Assembly (NCBI GenBank): GCA_018001015.1
Contig: JAGNIV010000012.1
Location: forward strand, 39,906-103,905
DNA length: 64,000 nucleotides
Origin: Phenylobacterium sp.
GTDB taxonomy: Bacteria; Pseudomonadota; Alphaproteobacteria; Caulobacterales; Caulobacteraceae
Direction of reading: 5' to 3'
The position numbers were made by a program, and so were the translations under genes. Below are positions 28,066 through 36,846 of this stretch, one piece after another (the first letter of the stretch is position 1; every line of letters begins with the position of its first letter). A model generated the notes under the pieces. The model was not told the origin of the DNA and ran no database searches. It saw only the letters and a program-made list of their open reading frames with translations.

Positions 28066-31000
28066 ATGGCTCCGAGCGACGAGACGCCGACTGAGGGCGC
28101 GCCTGAGCCCATGCCCCGGCCCGATCCGGCGCCGCAACCCCCTGCCTCGGCCTTCCGTAGCCGCTTGAAAAGCTGGGGCGACCGGGTACGGACCAGCCGC
28201 GTGCCGGGCCTGCTGGCCGCCGGCCTGCTGGTGGCGGCCTTCGGGGGCGGTTTCATCGCCGCCAAGGGCATGGACGGCCTGTCCCTGTTCGGCGCCGGCA
28301 AGTCCGGCCCCGCCGCCAAGCTGGAGCCCGGCGCCCAGGGGTGGTCTCTGTTCGGCAAGCCTCGGGACGCCAACGCCGCACGCCGGGGCATCCCCAAGCC
28401 CGAGGGCTTCGCGGTCTGGCGTTCGCGCATCGACACCTCCAAGCCCGAGCCCCTGGCCTGCGTCGAGCTGACCCGGCCGCTGGATCCCGCCAAGTCCTAT
28501 GCTGACTTCGTGCTGGTGGCGCCCGATCTCGGGAGCAGCCCCGCCGTCTCGGTGAAGGGCTCGGAACTCTGTGTCGCCGGCGTCGGCTTCACCGACCGGC
28601 GGGTGACCCTGCTGAAGGGCCTGCCCGCCCGCGGCGGCGAGGTCCTGGCGGCCAACGCCGACGTCGACTTCACCTTCGGCGACAAGCCCCCCTATGTCGG
28701 TTTCGCCGGCGAGGGCGTGATCCTGCCGCGGGAGGACGCCGACGGCATCGGCATCGAGACCGTCAATGTCTCCCGCCTCTATGTCGAGGTCTGGCGCGTG
28801 GTGGACCGCAACCTGATCCGCAAGTCGATCAGCGCGCCCGATCCCACCCCCGAGGGCCAGTATTCCGACGACTACGGCTCCGACAGCCCCGACGACGAGG
28901 GCCGCATCGTCTGGAAGGGCGAGGTGGCGGTGAACGTCCAGAACGCCGGCGACCGCACCACCACCGTCTTCCCCCTGGGCGCCGTGCTCAAGGACATGAA
29001 GCCGGGCGGCTATGTCATCAAGGCCCGCGACGCCTCGGGCGGCCGGGCCATCAAGGGTGACGACGGCGAGAGCCTCGACCCCAATCCGCCGGCCCAGGCG
29101 AGGCGCTGGGTGATGTTCACCGACATGGCGCTCTCGGCCTATGACGGCTCCGAGGCCCTGGACGTGGTGGTCCGCTCGCTGAAGACCGCCAAGACCCTGC
29201 CCGGCGTGAAGGTCACCCTGGTGGCCCGCAACGGCGAGGACCTGGCCGTGGCCAATGCCGACGCCTCGGGCCGCGTCCGCTTCGACCATGCCCTGCTGGA
29301 AGGCGAAGGCCCCGCCGACGCCAAGATGGTGATGGCCTATGGTCAGGCCGGCGACCTCGCCGTGCTGGATCTCGACCGCGCGCCCGTCGACCTGTCGAAA
29401 CAGGGCATCGGCGGCCGCACCAGCGAGAGCCCGGACGGCGGCACGGCCGGTCGTTCGGTCTCCACCGCCGTCGACGCCTACATCTATGGCGACCGCGGCA
29501 TCTATCGCCCCGGCGAGACCGTCCATCTGAACGCCCTGCTCCGCGACCGCGAGGTCAAGGCCGTGAAGGACCGCAAGGGCGCCATCGTGGTGCGCCGCCC
29601 ATCAGGCGTGGAGTTCAAGCGCTACGCCTTCGACCGCGCGCCGGCGGGTTCCGTGGGCGCCGATGTGGTGCTGCCCAGGAGCGCGCCGCGTGGCCGCTGG
29701 ACCGCCAAGGTCGAGATCGACGGCCTGGAGCAACCCGCCGGGACGCTCAGCTTCTCGGTCGAGGACTTCGCCCCGCAACGCCTGGCGGTGACCACGGTCG
29801 GCCAGGACTCGGTTCCGCTGAAGACCGCCGAGATCCGCAATGTCGATATCAACGCCCGCTTCCTATACGGCGCGGCGGGCGCCGGCCTGCAGGTCCAGGG
29901 CGAGGCCCGGCTGAAGGTCGACGCCGATCCCTTCCCGCAGTTCGAGGGCTATCAATGGGGCGACCAGGTCAGCCCCTTCGAGGAGAAGTATCTCGACCTC
30001 GGCCAGACCGTCACCGACGGTGAGGGCCGCGCGGTCCTGCGGCTGTCGGCCGCCGAGGCCGGCGACACCCCCCAGCCGCTTTCGGCGATCATGACCGCCA
30101 GCGTCTTCGAGCCCGGCGGCCGGCCGGTGCGCGAGGGCCTGAACCTGAAGGTCCGCACCAAGCCCCTCTATCTGGGGGTCAAGGTCGACCAGGGCGACAG
30201 CGGCGGTAGTGGCGACCCCACCATCGCGCTGAACGTCATCGCCGCCGACGCGGCCGGCAAGCGCACCTCGGCCAATGGCGTGGCCTACAGCCTGATCGCC
30301 GAGAACTGGGACTATGACTGGTTCCAGCAGGACGGCCGCTGGCAATGGCGCCGGACCAGCCGCGACGTGGTGGTCCAGAAGGGCGCGCTGAATGTCGGCG
30401 CCGGAGCGCCCGCTCGCATCGCACGGCGTCTCGGGTGGGGCGACTATCGTGTAGAGCTCACGGGACCCGGCGGCGCGAAAAGCGTCATCCGCTTCGCCTC
30501 GGGCTGGGGCGCGCCCGCCAAGGACGTGGAAGCCCCAGACTTCGTGCGCGTCAGCGCCGGGGCCAAGGCCTACGCCCAGGGCGACACCGTCGAGATCACC
30601 CTGAAACCCCCCTATGCCGGGGAGGCCCAGATCGCGGTGGCCACCGACCGGCTGATCGATTTCAAGACCGTCACCGTCGGCAAGGAGGGCGCCACCGTGC
30701 GCCTGAAGACCAACGGCGCCTGGGGCGGCGGAGCCTATGTGCTGGTGAGCGTCGTGCAGCCCCGCGATCCGGTGGCGGCGCCCAAGCCGCGCCGGGCGCT
30801 CGGCCTGGTCTATGTTCCCCTCGATCCCAAGAGCCGCAAGCTGGGCGTGGAGCTGAACACCCCGGTCAAGGTGGACTCCAAGACCATGCTCAGCGTGCCC
30901 ATCACCATCAAGGGCGCCGCGCTCGGAAGCCGGGCGCACGTGACCCTGGCCGCCGTGGATGAGGGCATCCTGCGGCTGACCAGGTTCGACAGTCCCGATC

Positions 31001-33186
31001 CGGTGAAGTGGTACTTCGGCAAGAAGGCCCTGACGCTGGACTATCGCGACGACTACGGCCGCATGCTCGACCCGAACCTGGGCGCCCCGGCCAATGTCAG
31101 CTTCGGCGGCGACGAGATCGGCGGCGAGGGCCTGACCGTCACGCCCATCAAGACCGTCGCCCTGTGGTCGGGCGTGGTGGAGACCGGGCTGGACGGCAAG
31201 GCTGTGATCAAGTTCCCGGCCCCGGACTTCAACGGCGAGCTGCGGCTGATGGCCGTGGCCTGGACCGACACCGCCGTGGGCTCGGCCTCCAAGCCGCTCA
31301 CCGTGCGCGAGCCGGTGGTGACGGAATTGTCCCTGCCGCGCTTCCTGGCGCCCGGCGACAAGGCCTTCGCCACGCTGGAACTCCATAACCTGGAGGGCAA
31401 GGTCGGCGAGTATGTCGCCCAGCTCACCTCGTCGGGCGGTATCCTGGCGCCCTTCAAGAAGGCCTATCAGCTGGCCCTCAACCAGCGGGTCGCCGAGCGG
31501 ATACCCTTCGACGCCCCCACCCGCGCGGGCATCGGCAAGGTCGGGTTCACGGTGACCGGGCCAGGCTTCACCACGGCGCGGGACTATCCGATCCAGACCC
31601 GCCTGGGCTGGAGCCCGATCACCCGGACCACCATCGAGCTCCAGCGTCCGGGAAGCAGCTATACCCCGACCTACAACCTGCTCGCAGGTCTGGCGGCCGG
31701 CGATGCGACGATGCAGGTCAGCTACTCGCCGTTCCGCGGCTTCGATCCCGGGCCGATCGCCGTGGCCCTGTCGCGCTACCCCTATGGCTGCACCGAGCAG
31801 ACCATCTCGGCGGCCTATCCCCTGCTCTACGCCCAGGAGGTCAGCAGCGATCCGAAGGTGAAGCGGTCCTCGGCCGCCCTGGCCGGCGCCGTGGGACGCC
31901 TGCTGGACCGTCAGACCCTCGATGGGGCCTTCGGCCTCTGGCGGGTCGGCGACGGGGAGGCTGACGCGTGGCTCGGGGCCTACGCCACCGACTTCCTGAT
32001 CGAGGCCCAACGCGCCGGCGTTCCGGTGCCGCAACAGGCCGTCGACCGGGCGCTCTCGGCCATGCGTCAGATCTCGCGGCCGGACGGTTGGGTGTCGATC
32101 TCCTACCGCACGGAATATCCCGAATGGTGGGCCGGCTCCCCCGACGCCTCGAAGAAGGCCACGGCCAGCATGCGCAGCCGCGCCTCGGCCTACGCCCTCT
32201 ACGTCCTGGCCAAGGGCGGACGCGGCGACCTCGGCCGCCTTCGCTGGTGGCACGACGTGCAGATGAAGAGCGAGAGCTCGCCCCTGGCCAAGGCCCAGGT
32301 CGGCGCCGGTCTGGCCTTGATGGGCGACCATGCCCGGGCCCGCTCGGCTCTGCGCCAGGCGATCGCCAGTCTCGGCTATCGCGAGGAGAGCGACTGGTAC
32401 CAGAGCCCGCTGCGGGATCTGGCCGGTGTCATCGCCCTGGCCTACGAGGCCGGGGAAAGCGGCATGGCGCGCGGCCTGCAGGGCCGGCTCGAGAACGCCG
32501 TGAAGGACCCCGACAGCCTCAACACCCAAGAGCAGGCCCGCCTGCTGCAGGCCGCCCACTTCATGCTCAAGGCGGCGGGGCCGATCAAGGTGACCGCCAC
32601 CGGCGCGATCCCGCTGAGTTCGGCCGGCGGGTCGCCGCGCTGGGCGGTGGGCAAGCTGGCCGGCGCGAGCTTCCTCAACGGCGGCAATGCGCTGTGGCGG
32701 ACGGTGACGGTGACGGGCACGCCCATCGCCGCCCCCCCGGCCAGCGAGAGCGGCATCAGCCTCAGCAAGCGGCTGGTGGGCTTCACCGGCGGCGCGGTCG
32801 ATCCTCGGGCCCTGCGCCAGGGCGACCGGGTGATCGTGGTGGTCTCCGGGCGCTCCAGCCAGGCGCGCTCCATGGCCCTGGTCATCGACGATCCGCTGCC
32901 GGCGGGCTTCGAGATCGAGACGGTGCTGGGGCCCGACGACGCCCAGAGCGGGCCGTTCCGGTTCCTCGGAACCCTGACGGGCGCCGACGTCCAGGAAAGC
33001 CGCGACGACCGCTATGTCGCGGCCACCGACCTGGCGGGCAAGGCGAGCTTCTCCTTCGCCTATGTGGCCCGCGCCGTGACCGCCGGCGACTTCCTGCTCC
33101 CCGGCGCCCAGGCCCGCGACATGTACCGTCCGGCGCTCAACGCCCGCACGGCGGCGGACCGGACGACCATCTCGCCGGGGCCGTAG
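28066..33186 (+). CDS. Bacterial alpha-2-macroglobulin (YfhM/YfaS-type)
   Basis: A 1706-residue protease trap. It has an N-terminal cytoplasmic Pro-rich segment and one transmembrane anchor (about residues 45-65, LLAAGLLVAAFGGGFIAA), with no lipobox. Multiple MG beta-domains follow (DRGIYRPGETVHL near 475). The thioester motif CTEQ starts at Cys1242 within YPYGCTEQT, with the alpha-helical thioester domain after it. The trap covalently captures foreign proteases in the periplasm. pbpC follows 168 bp later, the conserved partner that repairs peptidoglycan. GGGGAGGG upstream serves as ribosome binding site. Confidence 0.95.
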   Translation: MAPSDETPTEGAPEPMPRPDPAPQPPASAFRSRLKSWGDRVRTSRVPGLLAAGLLVAAFGGGFIAAKGMDGLSLFGAGKSGPAAKLEPGAQGWSLFGKPRDANAARRGIPKPEGFAVWRSRIDTSKPEPLACVELTRPLDPAKSYADFVLVAPDLGSSPAVSVKGSELCVAGVGFTDRRVTLLKGLPARGGEVLAANADVDFTFGDKPPYVGFAGEGVILPREDADGIGIETVNVSRLYVEVWRVVDRNLIRKSISAPDPTPEGQYSDDYGSDSPDDEGRIVWKGEVAVNVQNAGDRTTTVFPLGAVLKDMKPGGYVIKARDASGGRAIKGDDGESLDPNPPAQARRWVMFTDMALSAYDGSEALDVVVRSLKTAKTLPGVKVTLVARNGEDLAVANADASGRVRFDHALLEGEGPADAKMVMAYGQAGDLAVLDLDRAPVDLSKQGIGGRTSESPDGGTAGRSVSTAVDAYIYGDRGIYRPGETVHLNALLRDREVKAVKDRKGAIVVRRPSGVEFKRYAFDRAPAGSVGADVVLPRSAPRGRWTAKVEIDGLEQPAGTLSFSVEDFAPQRLAVTTVGQDSVPLKTAEIRNVDINARFLYGAAGAGLQVQGEARLKVDADPFPQFEGYQWGDQVSPFEEKYLDLGQTVTDGEGRAVLRLSAAEAGDTPQPLSAIMTASVFEPGGRPVREGLNLKVRTKPLYLGVKVDQGDSGGSGDPTIALNVIAADAAGKRTSANGVAYSLIAENWDYDWFQQDGRWQWRRTSRDVVVQKGALNVGAGAPARIARRLGWGDYRVELTGPGGAKSVIRFASGWGAPAKDVEAPDFVRVSAGAKAYAQGDTVEITLKPPYAGEAQIAVATDRLIDFKTVTVGKEGATVRLKTNGAWGGGAYVLVSVVQPRDPVAAPKPRRALGLVYVPLDPKSRKLGVELNTPVKVDSKTMLSVPITIKGAALGSRAHVTLAAVDEGILRLTRFDSPDPVKWYFGKKALTLDYRDDYGRMLDPNLGAPANVSFGGDEIGGEGLTVTPIKTVALWSGVVETGLDGKAVIKFPAPDFNGELRLMAVAWTDTAVGSASKPLTVREPVVTELSLPRFLAPGDKAFATLELHNLEGKVGEYVAQLTSSGGILAPFKKAYQLALNQRVAERIPFDAPTRAGIGKVGFTVTGPGFTTARDYPIQTRLGWSPITRTTIELQRPGSSYTPTYNLLAGLAAGDATMQVSYSPFRGFDPGPIAVALSRYPYGCTEQTISAAYPLLYAQEVSSDPKVKRSSAALAGAVGRLLDRQTLDGAFGLWRVGDGEADAWLGAYATDFLIEAQRAGVPVPQQAVDRALSAMRQISRPDGWVSISYRTEYPEWWAGSPDASKKATASMRSRASAYALYVLAKGGRGDLGRLRWWHDVQMKSESSPLAKAQVGAGLALMGDHARARSALRQAIASLGYREESDWYQSPLRDLAGVIALAYEAGESGMARGLQGRLENAVKDPDSLNTQEQARLLQAAHFMLKAAGPIKVTATGAIPLSSAGGSPRWAVGKLAGASFLNGGNALWRTVTVTGTPIAAPPASESGISLSKRLVGFTGGAVDPRALRQGDRVIVVVSGRSSQARSMALVIDDPLPAGFEIETVLGPDDAQSGPFRFLGTLTGADVQESRDDRYVAATDLAGKASFSFAYVARAVTAGDFLLPGAQARDMYRPALNARTAADRTTISPGP

Positions 33187-33187
33187 T

Positions 33188-33349
33188 AGGAACCTCCCTT
33201 CCCCCTCGATGGGGGAAGGGTCGGGGATGGGGGTGCGTGCAGGGTGACGAGGCGTAGGTCAGGGTCGGCGTCGGCGCCCAGCGGCGCTGTTCGCCCCACC
33301 TCCACAGACACACCCCCACCCAACCCTCCCCCATCGAGGGGGAGGGCTT
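33188..33349. repeat. Palindrome-armed intergenic repeat, copy 2
   Basis: Homologous in inverted orientation to 8701-8850, including both terminal palindromes (33196-33220 and 33324-33346), the CACCCCCACCCAACCC segment and the GTCGGCG core. The last arm ends in GGAGGG, eight bases before the pbpC start codon, so the repeat seems to provide the ribosome binding site and to sequester it in a hairpin. Confidence 0.85.
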
Positions 33350-33354
33350 CGGAC

Positions 33355-35388
33355 GTGCGCCGCCTCACCCTGGTCCTCATCGCCCTGCTCGCGGTGGAGA
33401 CGGCGGTGTTCGCCCTCGACGCCCTGCTGCCGCCGGACCTGTCGCGCGCCCAGCGGTCGTCGCCGGTGGCCCTGGACCAGCGCGGAGCCTGGCTGCGCGC
33501 CCTGCCGGTGGAGGACGGGCGGTGGCGGATCCGCGCCGACCTCCAACGCACCGACAAGACCTTCCAGCGGCGCCTGGTGGCCGTCGAGGATGCGCGATTC
33601 TGGCTGCACCCCGGCGTCGATCCCATCGCGGTGGTCCGGGCCGGGGGCTCGGCCCTGGTCCGGGGCCGGGTGACCTCCGGAGCCTCGACCCTCACCATGC
33701 AGACCGCCCGCCTGCTGGAGCCCAGGCCCCGCACGCTGGGCGCCAAGCTGATCGAGATGGTCCGGGCGGTGCAGATCGAGGCCCGCTATTCCAAGCGCGA
33801 GATCCTCGCCCTCTATCTCACCCTGGCGCCCTACGGCGGCAACCTGGAGGGGGTGCGAGCCGCCAGCCTCTCCTATTTCGGCCATGAGCCGGAGACCCTC
33901 ACCAACAGCGAACAGGCCCTGCTGATCGCTCTGCCGCAGTCCCCCGAAGCCCGCCGTCCCGACCGACGCCCGGACGCGGCGCGGGCCGCCCGGCGCGCGG
34001 TGCTGGACAAGCTGGTCCGCGCCCGGAGGATGACCGAGGTGGAGGCTAGCGAGGCCGAGAGCGACGCCCTGCCCGGCCGCGCGCCCTTCCCCGCCCTGGC
34101 CTGGCACGTGGCGGGACAACTGGCCCGCGCCGCGCCCGCCTCCCAGGCCTCGGTGGTCTCGACCATCGACGCCGGCCTGCAATCGCGGCTGGAGCCCCTC
34201 GCCGCCGCCGTCTCCCGCGCCCAGGGGCCCGAGGACACTGCCGCCATCCTGGTGGTGGAGATCAAGAGCCGCGCCGTGCGCGCCGCCGTCGGCTCGGGCG
34301 GCCTCGACCGGCCCGGCGGCTGGATCGACATGACGCGGGCCATCCGCTCGCCGGGCTCGTCCCTGAAGCCCTTCATCTACGGCTTCGCCTTCGACGACGG
34401 CGTCGCGGCGCCTGACACCGAGATCAACGACGCCCCGCGCCGCTTCGCCGACTATCAGCCGGAGAATTTCGACCGGGTGTTCCACGGCAAGGTCACGGCC
34501 CGCGAGGCCCTGTCCCACTCCCTGAACGTGCCGGCTGTCGAGCTGCTGGAGAAGGTCGGGCCGTCTTCCTTCGAGGCGCGGCTGGCGGCGGTCGATGTGA
34601 CCCTGGTCCGCCCGCGCCGCCAACTCCGCACGCCGGGTCTGGCCATCGCGCTCGGCGGGGTGGGGATCAGCCTGCGAGACTTGGCGGTGCTCTATGCGGC
34701 GCTGGGCGACGGCGGGGTGGCCAAGCCCCTGGCCTGGACGGAGGCCGAGGCGGCCAGGCGCCCTCGCCAGGGCGGCGACCGGCTGATGCGCCAAGCGGCG
34801 GCCACCCAGGTGCTGGACATCCTGCGCGAGACCCCGCCGCCGGCCGGCTCCAGCCCTGCGGCGCTCACAAAGGGCCGGCCGCTGATGGCGTTCAAGACCG
34901 GCACCTCCTACGGCTTCCGCGACGCCGTCGCCGCCGGCGTGGTGGGCAAGTACGTGATATTGGTCTGGACCGGGCGGGCCGACGGCGGCGCGCGCGGCGG
35001 TCTGACCGGGCGAGACGCGGCCCTGCCCCTGCTGTTCGATGTCGCCGACTTGCTGGACGCGCCCCCCGCGGCCCCCCGCCCGATCGCGCCGCGCGCCGCG
35101 CCTCAGGCCCTGCAGAAGCTGGAGAACCTCACGTCTGGCCCGCGCCTGATCTTCCCGCCGGACGGTTCGACGGTGCAGGTGGAGAGCTTCGGACCCAAGT
35201 CGCGCGGCCTGGCCCTCGCCGCCGGCGGCGAGGGCCTGTCCTGGTACATCGAAGGCGAACCGCTGGACCGCGACCCGGTTTCGGGCCGCGTCGTCTGGCG
35301 CCCCAAGGGCCCGGGCTTCTACCGCCTGATGGTCATCGACGGCGAGGGCCGCAGGGTCACCGCGCGAGTGCGCGTGCGGGGGAACTAG
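33355..35388 (+). CDS. pbpC: Penicillin-binding protein 1C
   Basis: A 677-residue bifunctional peptidoglycan synthase: N-terminal transmembrane anchor (RRLTLVLIALLAVETAVFAL), glycosyltransferase domain (VEDARFWLHPGVDP, SGASTLTMQTARLL), transpeptidase domain with SPGSSLKPFIYG (SxxK serine), SLN in LSHSLNVPA, and KTGTS, and a C-terminal BiPBP_C-type beta domain. The start is a GTG at 33355 with GGAGGG eight bases upstream; the open frame above it is inside a repeat. It works with the preceding alpha-2-macroglobulin. Its stop shares CTAG with the convergent gene. Confidence 0.95.
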   Translation: MRRLTLVLIALLAVETAVFALDALLPPDLSRAQRSSPVALDQRGAWLRALPVEDGRWRIRADLQRTDKTFQRRLVAVEDARFWLHPGVDPIAVVRAGGSALVRGRVTSGASTLTMQTARLLEPRPRTLGAKLIEMVRAVQIEARYSKREILALYLTLAPYGGNLEGVRAASLSYFGHEPETLTNSEQALLIALPQSPEARRPDRRPDAARAARRAVLDKLVRARRMTEVEASEAESDALPGRAPFPALAWHVAGQLARAAPASQASVVSTIDAGLQSRLEPLAAAVSRAQGPEDTAAILVVEIKSRAVRAAVGSGGLDRPGGWIDMTRAIRSPGSSLKPFIYGFAFDDGVAAPDTEINDAPRRFADYQPENFDRVFHGKVTAREALSHSLNVPAVELLEKVGPSSFEARLAAVDVTLVRPRRQLRTPGLAIALGGVGISLRDLAVLYAALGDGGVAKPLAWTEAEAARRPRQGGDRLMRQAAATQVLDILRETPPPAGSSPAALTKGRPLMAFKTGTSYGFRDAVAAGVVGKYVILVWTGRADGGARGGLTGRDAALPLLFDVADLLDAPPAAPRPIAPRAAPQALQKLENLTSGPRLIFPPDGSTVQVESFGPKSRGLALAAGGEGLSWYIEGEPLDRDPVSGRVVWRPKGPGFYRLMVIDGEGRRVTARVRVRGN

Positions 35389-36032
35389 GCCGGAACCGCG
35401 TCCGGCTGGTTTTCCGGCAGGGCGGCGATGAAGGCCGGGTGCTCGCGGGACCTCTGCCCCACCGCCTGGATCGCGGGCCAGGCGTCTAGCTCCACCTTGT
35501 AGCGGGCCGCCGAATAGATCTGCGGGATCAGGCAGCAGTCGGCGAGGGTCGGCGTGTCGCCAAAGCAGAAGCCCTGCCCATACTTGGCGATCATCGGCTC
35601 GAGGGTGTTGAAGCCGTCGACGATCCAGCGCTCGGTCCACTTGGCGCGGCGCGGGGCGGCGACGTCCATGGCTTCCAGCGCCCGCTGCACCCGCATGTTG
35701 TTCAGCGGGTGGATGTCGCAGGCGATGACGCCGGCCATGGCGCGGACCCGGGCGCGGTCCAACGGGTCCTTGGGCAGCAAGGCCGGCTCAGGATGGGTCT
35801 CGTCCAGATACTCCAGGATCGCCAGGCTCTGGGTCAGGACGTCGATCCCGTCGCCGAGGTCCAGGGTCGGCACCAGGCGCTGGATATTGACCGCCCGATA
35901 GGCCGGCTTGTGCTGGGCGCCGGCCACCAGGTCGACGGGCTCATAGGCGTAGTCGAGGCCCTTCAGGGCCAGGCCGATACGCACGCGATAGGGGGCGGTG
36001 GCCCGCCACTGGGAGTAGAGGGTCAGGCTCAT
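35385..36032 (-). CDS. Zeta-class GST: maleylacetoacetate/maleylpyruvate isomerase
   Basis: A 215-residue GST-fold isomerase: TLYSQWRATAPYRVRIGLALKGLDYAY at the start, then VNIQRLVPTLDLGDG and LTQSLAILEYLDETHPEPALLP typical of zeta GSTs. The family's catalytic S-S-C/A motif before YRVRI is replaced by A-T-A, so activity may rest on the Thr or be altered. It lies 1 bp from a short FAH hydrolase, as in gentisate (nagL/nagK) or homogentisate pathways. The short FAH partner favours maleylpyruvate isomerase. Confidence 0.82.
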   Translation of the reverse strand: MSLTLYSQWRATAPYRVRIGLALKGLDYAYEPVDLVAGAQHKPAYRAVNIQRLVPTLDLGDGIDVLTQSLAILEYLDETHPEPALLPKDPLDRARVRAMAGVIACDIHPLNNMRVQRALEAMDVAAPRRAKWTERWIVDGFNTLEPMIAKYGQGFCFGDTPTLADCCLIPQIYSAARYKVELDAWPAIQAVGQRSREHPAFIAALPENQPDAVPA

Positions 36033-36033
36033 C

Positions 36034-36714
36034 TCAAACCACCGTGAAGCTGAGGGCGCCGACGCCTTCGACCTCGCCCTCGATCGCGTCGCCGGCCACG
36101 ATGGCGGCGACGCCTTCCGGCGTGCCGGTGAAGATCAGGTCGCCGGGGGCCAGGGTCCAGAGCTTGGAGGCCTCACTGATGATCTCGGCGACGTTCCAGA
36201 TCATGTCGGCCACCACGCCCTCCTGGCGGACGCTGCCGTTCACCGAGATGGCGATGCGGCCCTGCGGGGCAGGCCCGGTCCAGGGCTTGATGGCGGAGAT
36301 CGGGGCCGAGGCGTCGAAGAACTTACCGGCTTCCCAGGGCTGGCCCTTGTCCTTGGCGGCGTTCTGCAAATCCCGCCGGGTCAGGTCGACGCCGACCGCG
36401 TAGCCGTAGACCAGGTCCAGGGCGCGCTCGACGGGGATGTTCGAACCGCCGCCCTTCAGCGCCACCACCAGCTCGATCTCGTGGTGCAGGTTGGCCGTTC
36501 GGGGCGGATAGGGCACGGCGCCGCCGGGCGCGACGATGGCGTCGGCGGGCTTGGCGAAGAAGAACGGCGGGTCACGGTCATCGCCCCCCATCTCGCGGCG
36601 GTGGGCGGCGTAGTTGCGGCCCACGCAATAGACGCGGCGGACGGGGAAGAGGGCGCTAGAGCCCTCGACGGGGACGCAGGCCTGGGCCGGCGCGGGCAGA
36701 ACATATTCGGTCAT
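36034..36714 (-). CDS. FAH-family hydrolase, probable fumarylpyruvate hydrolase
   Basis: A 226-residue protein with the short FAH fold: FPVRRVYCVGRNYAAHRREMG, FFFAKPADAIV, HHEIELVVALK (metal-ligand Glu), GYAVGVDLTRRDLQ, and FTGTPEGVAAIVAGD. True fumarylacetoacetases are about 420 residues, so this length suits fumarylpyruvate hydrolase or a related acylpyruvase. It is transcribed ahead of the zeta GST with a single-base gap. The dioxygenase that would feed the pathway is not in the window. Confidence 0.87.
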   Translation of the reverse strand: MTEYVLPAPAQACVPVEGSSALFPVRRVYCVGRNYAAHRREMGGDDRDPPFFFAKPADAIVAPGGAVPYPPRTANLHHEIELVVALKGGGSNIPVERALDLVYGYAVGVDLTRRDLQNAAKDKGQPWEAGKFFDASAPISAIKPWTGPAPQGRIAISVNGSVRQEGVVADMIWNVAEIISEASKLWTLAPGDLIFTGTPEGVAAIVAGDAIEGEVEGVGALSFTVV

Positions 36715-36846
36715 GCAGCCGCCTTACGCCCGCGCCACCTCGAAGGGAACCCCGCCCTGACGGCGCTGACCGACCGTGACATTGACAGACCCCGCGTCCG
36801 GCGGCTCCAAGGGGTCCGCACGCCAGCCCCGGCCCGGAGACTCCCC

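Noticed and set aside
29863-32559. 898-codon open frame antisense to the alpha-2-macroglobulin gene
   Set aside because: Same compositional shadow; the sense strand carries clear domains and the thioester motif.
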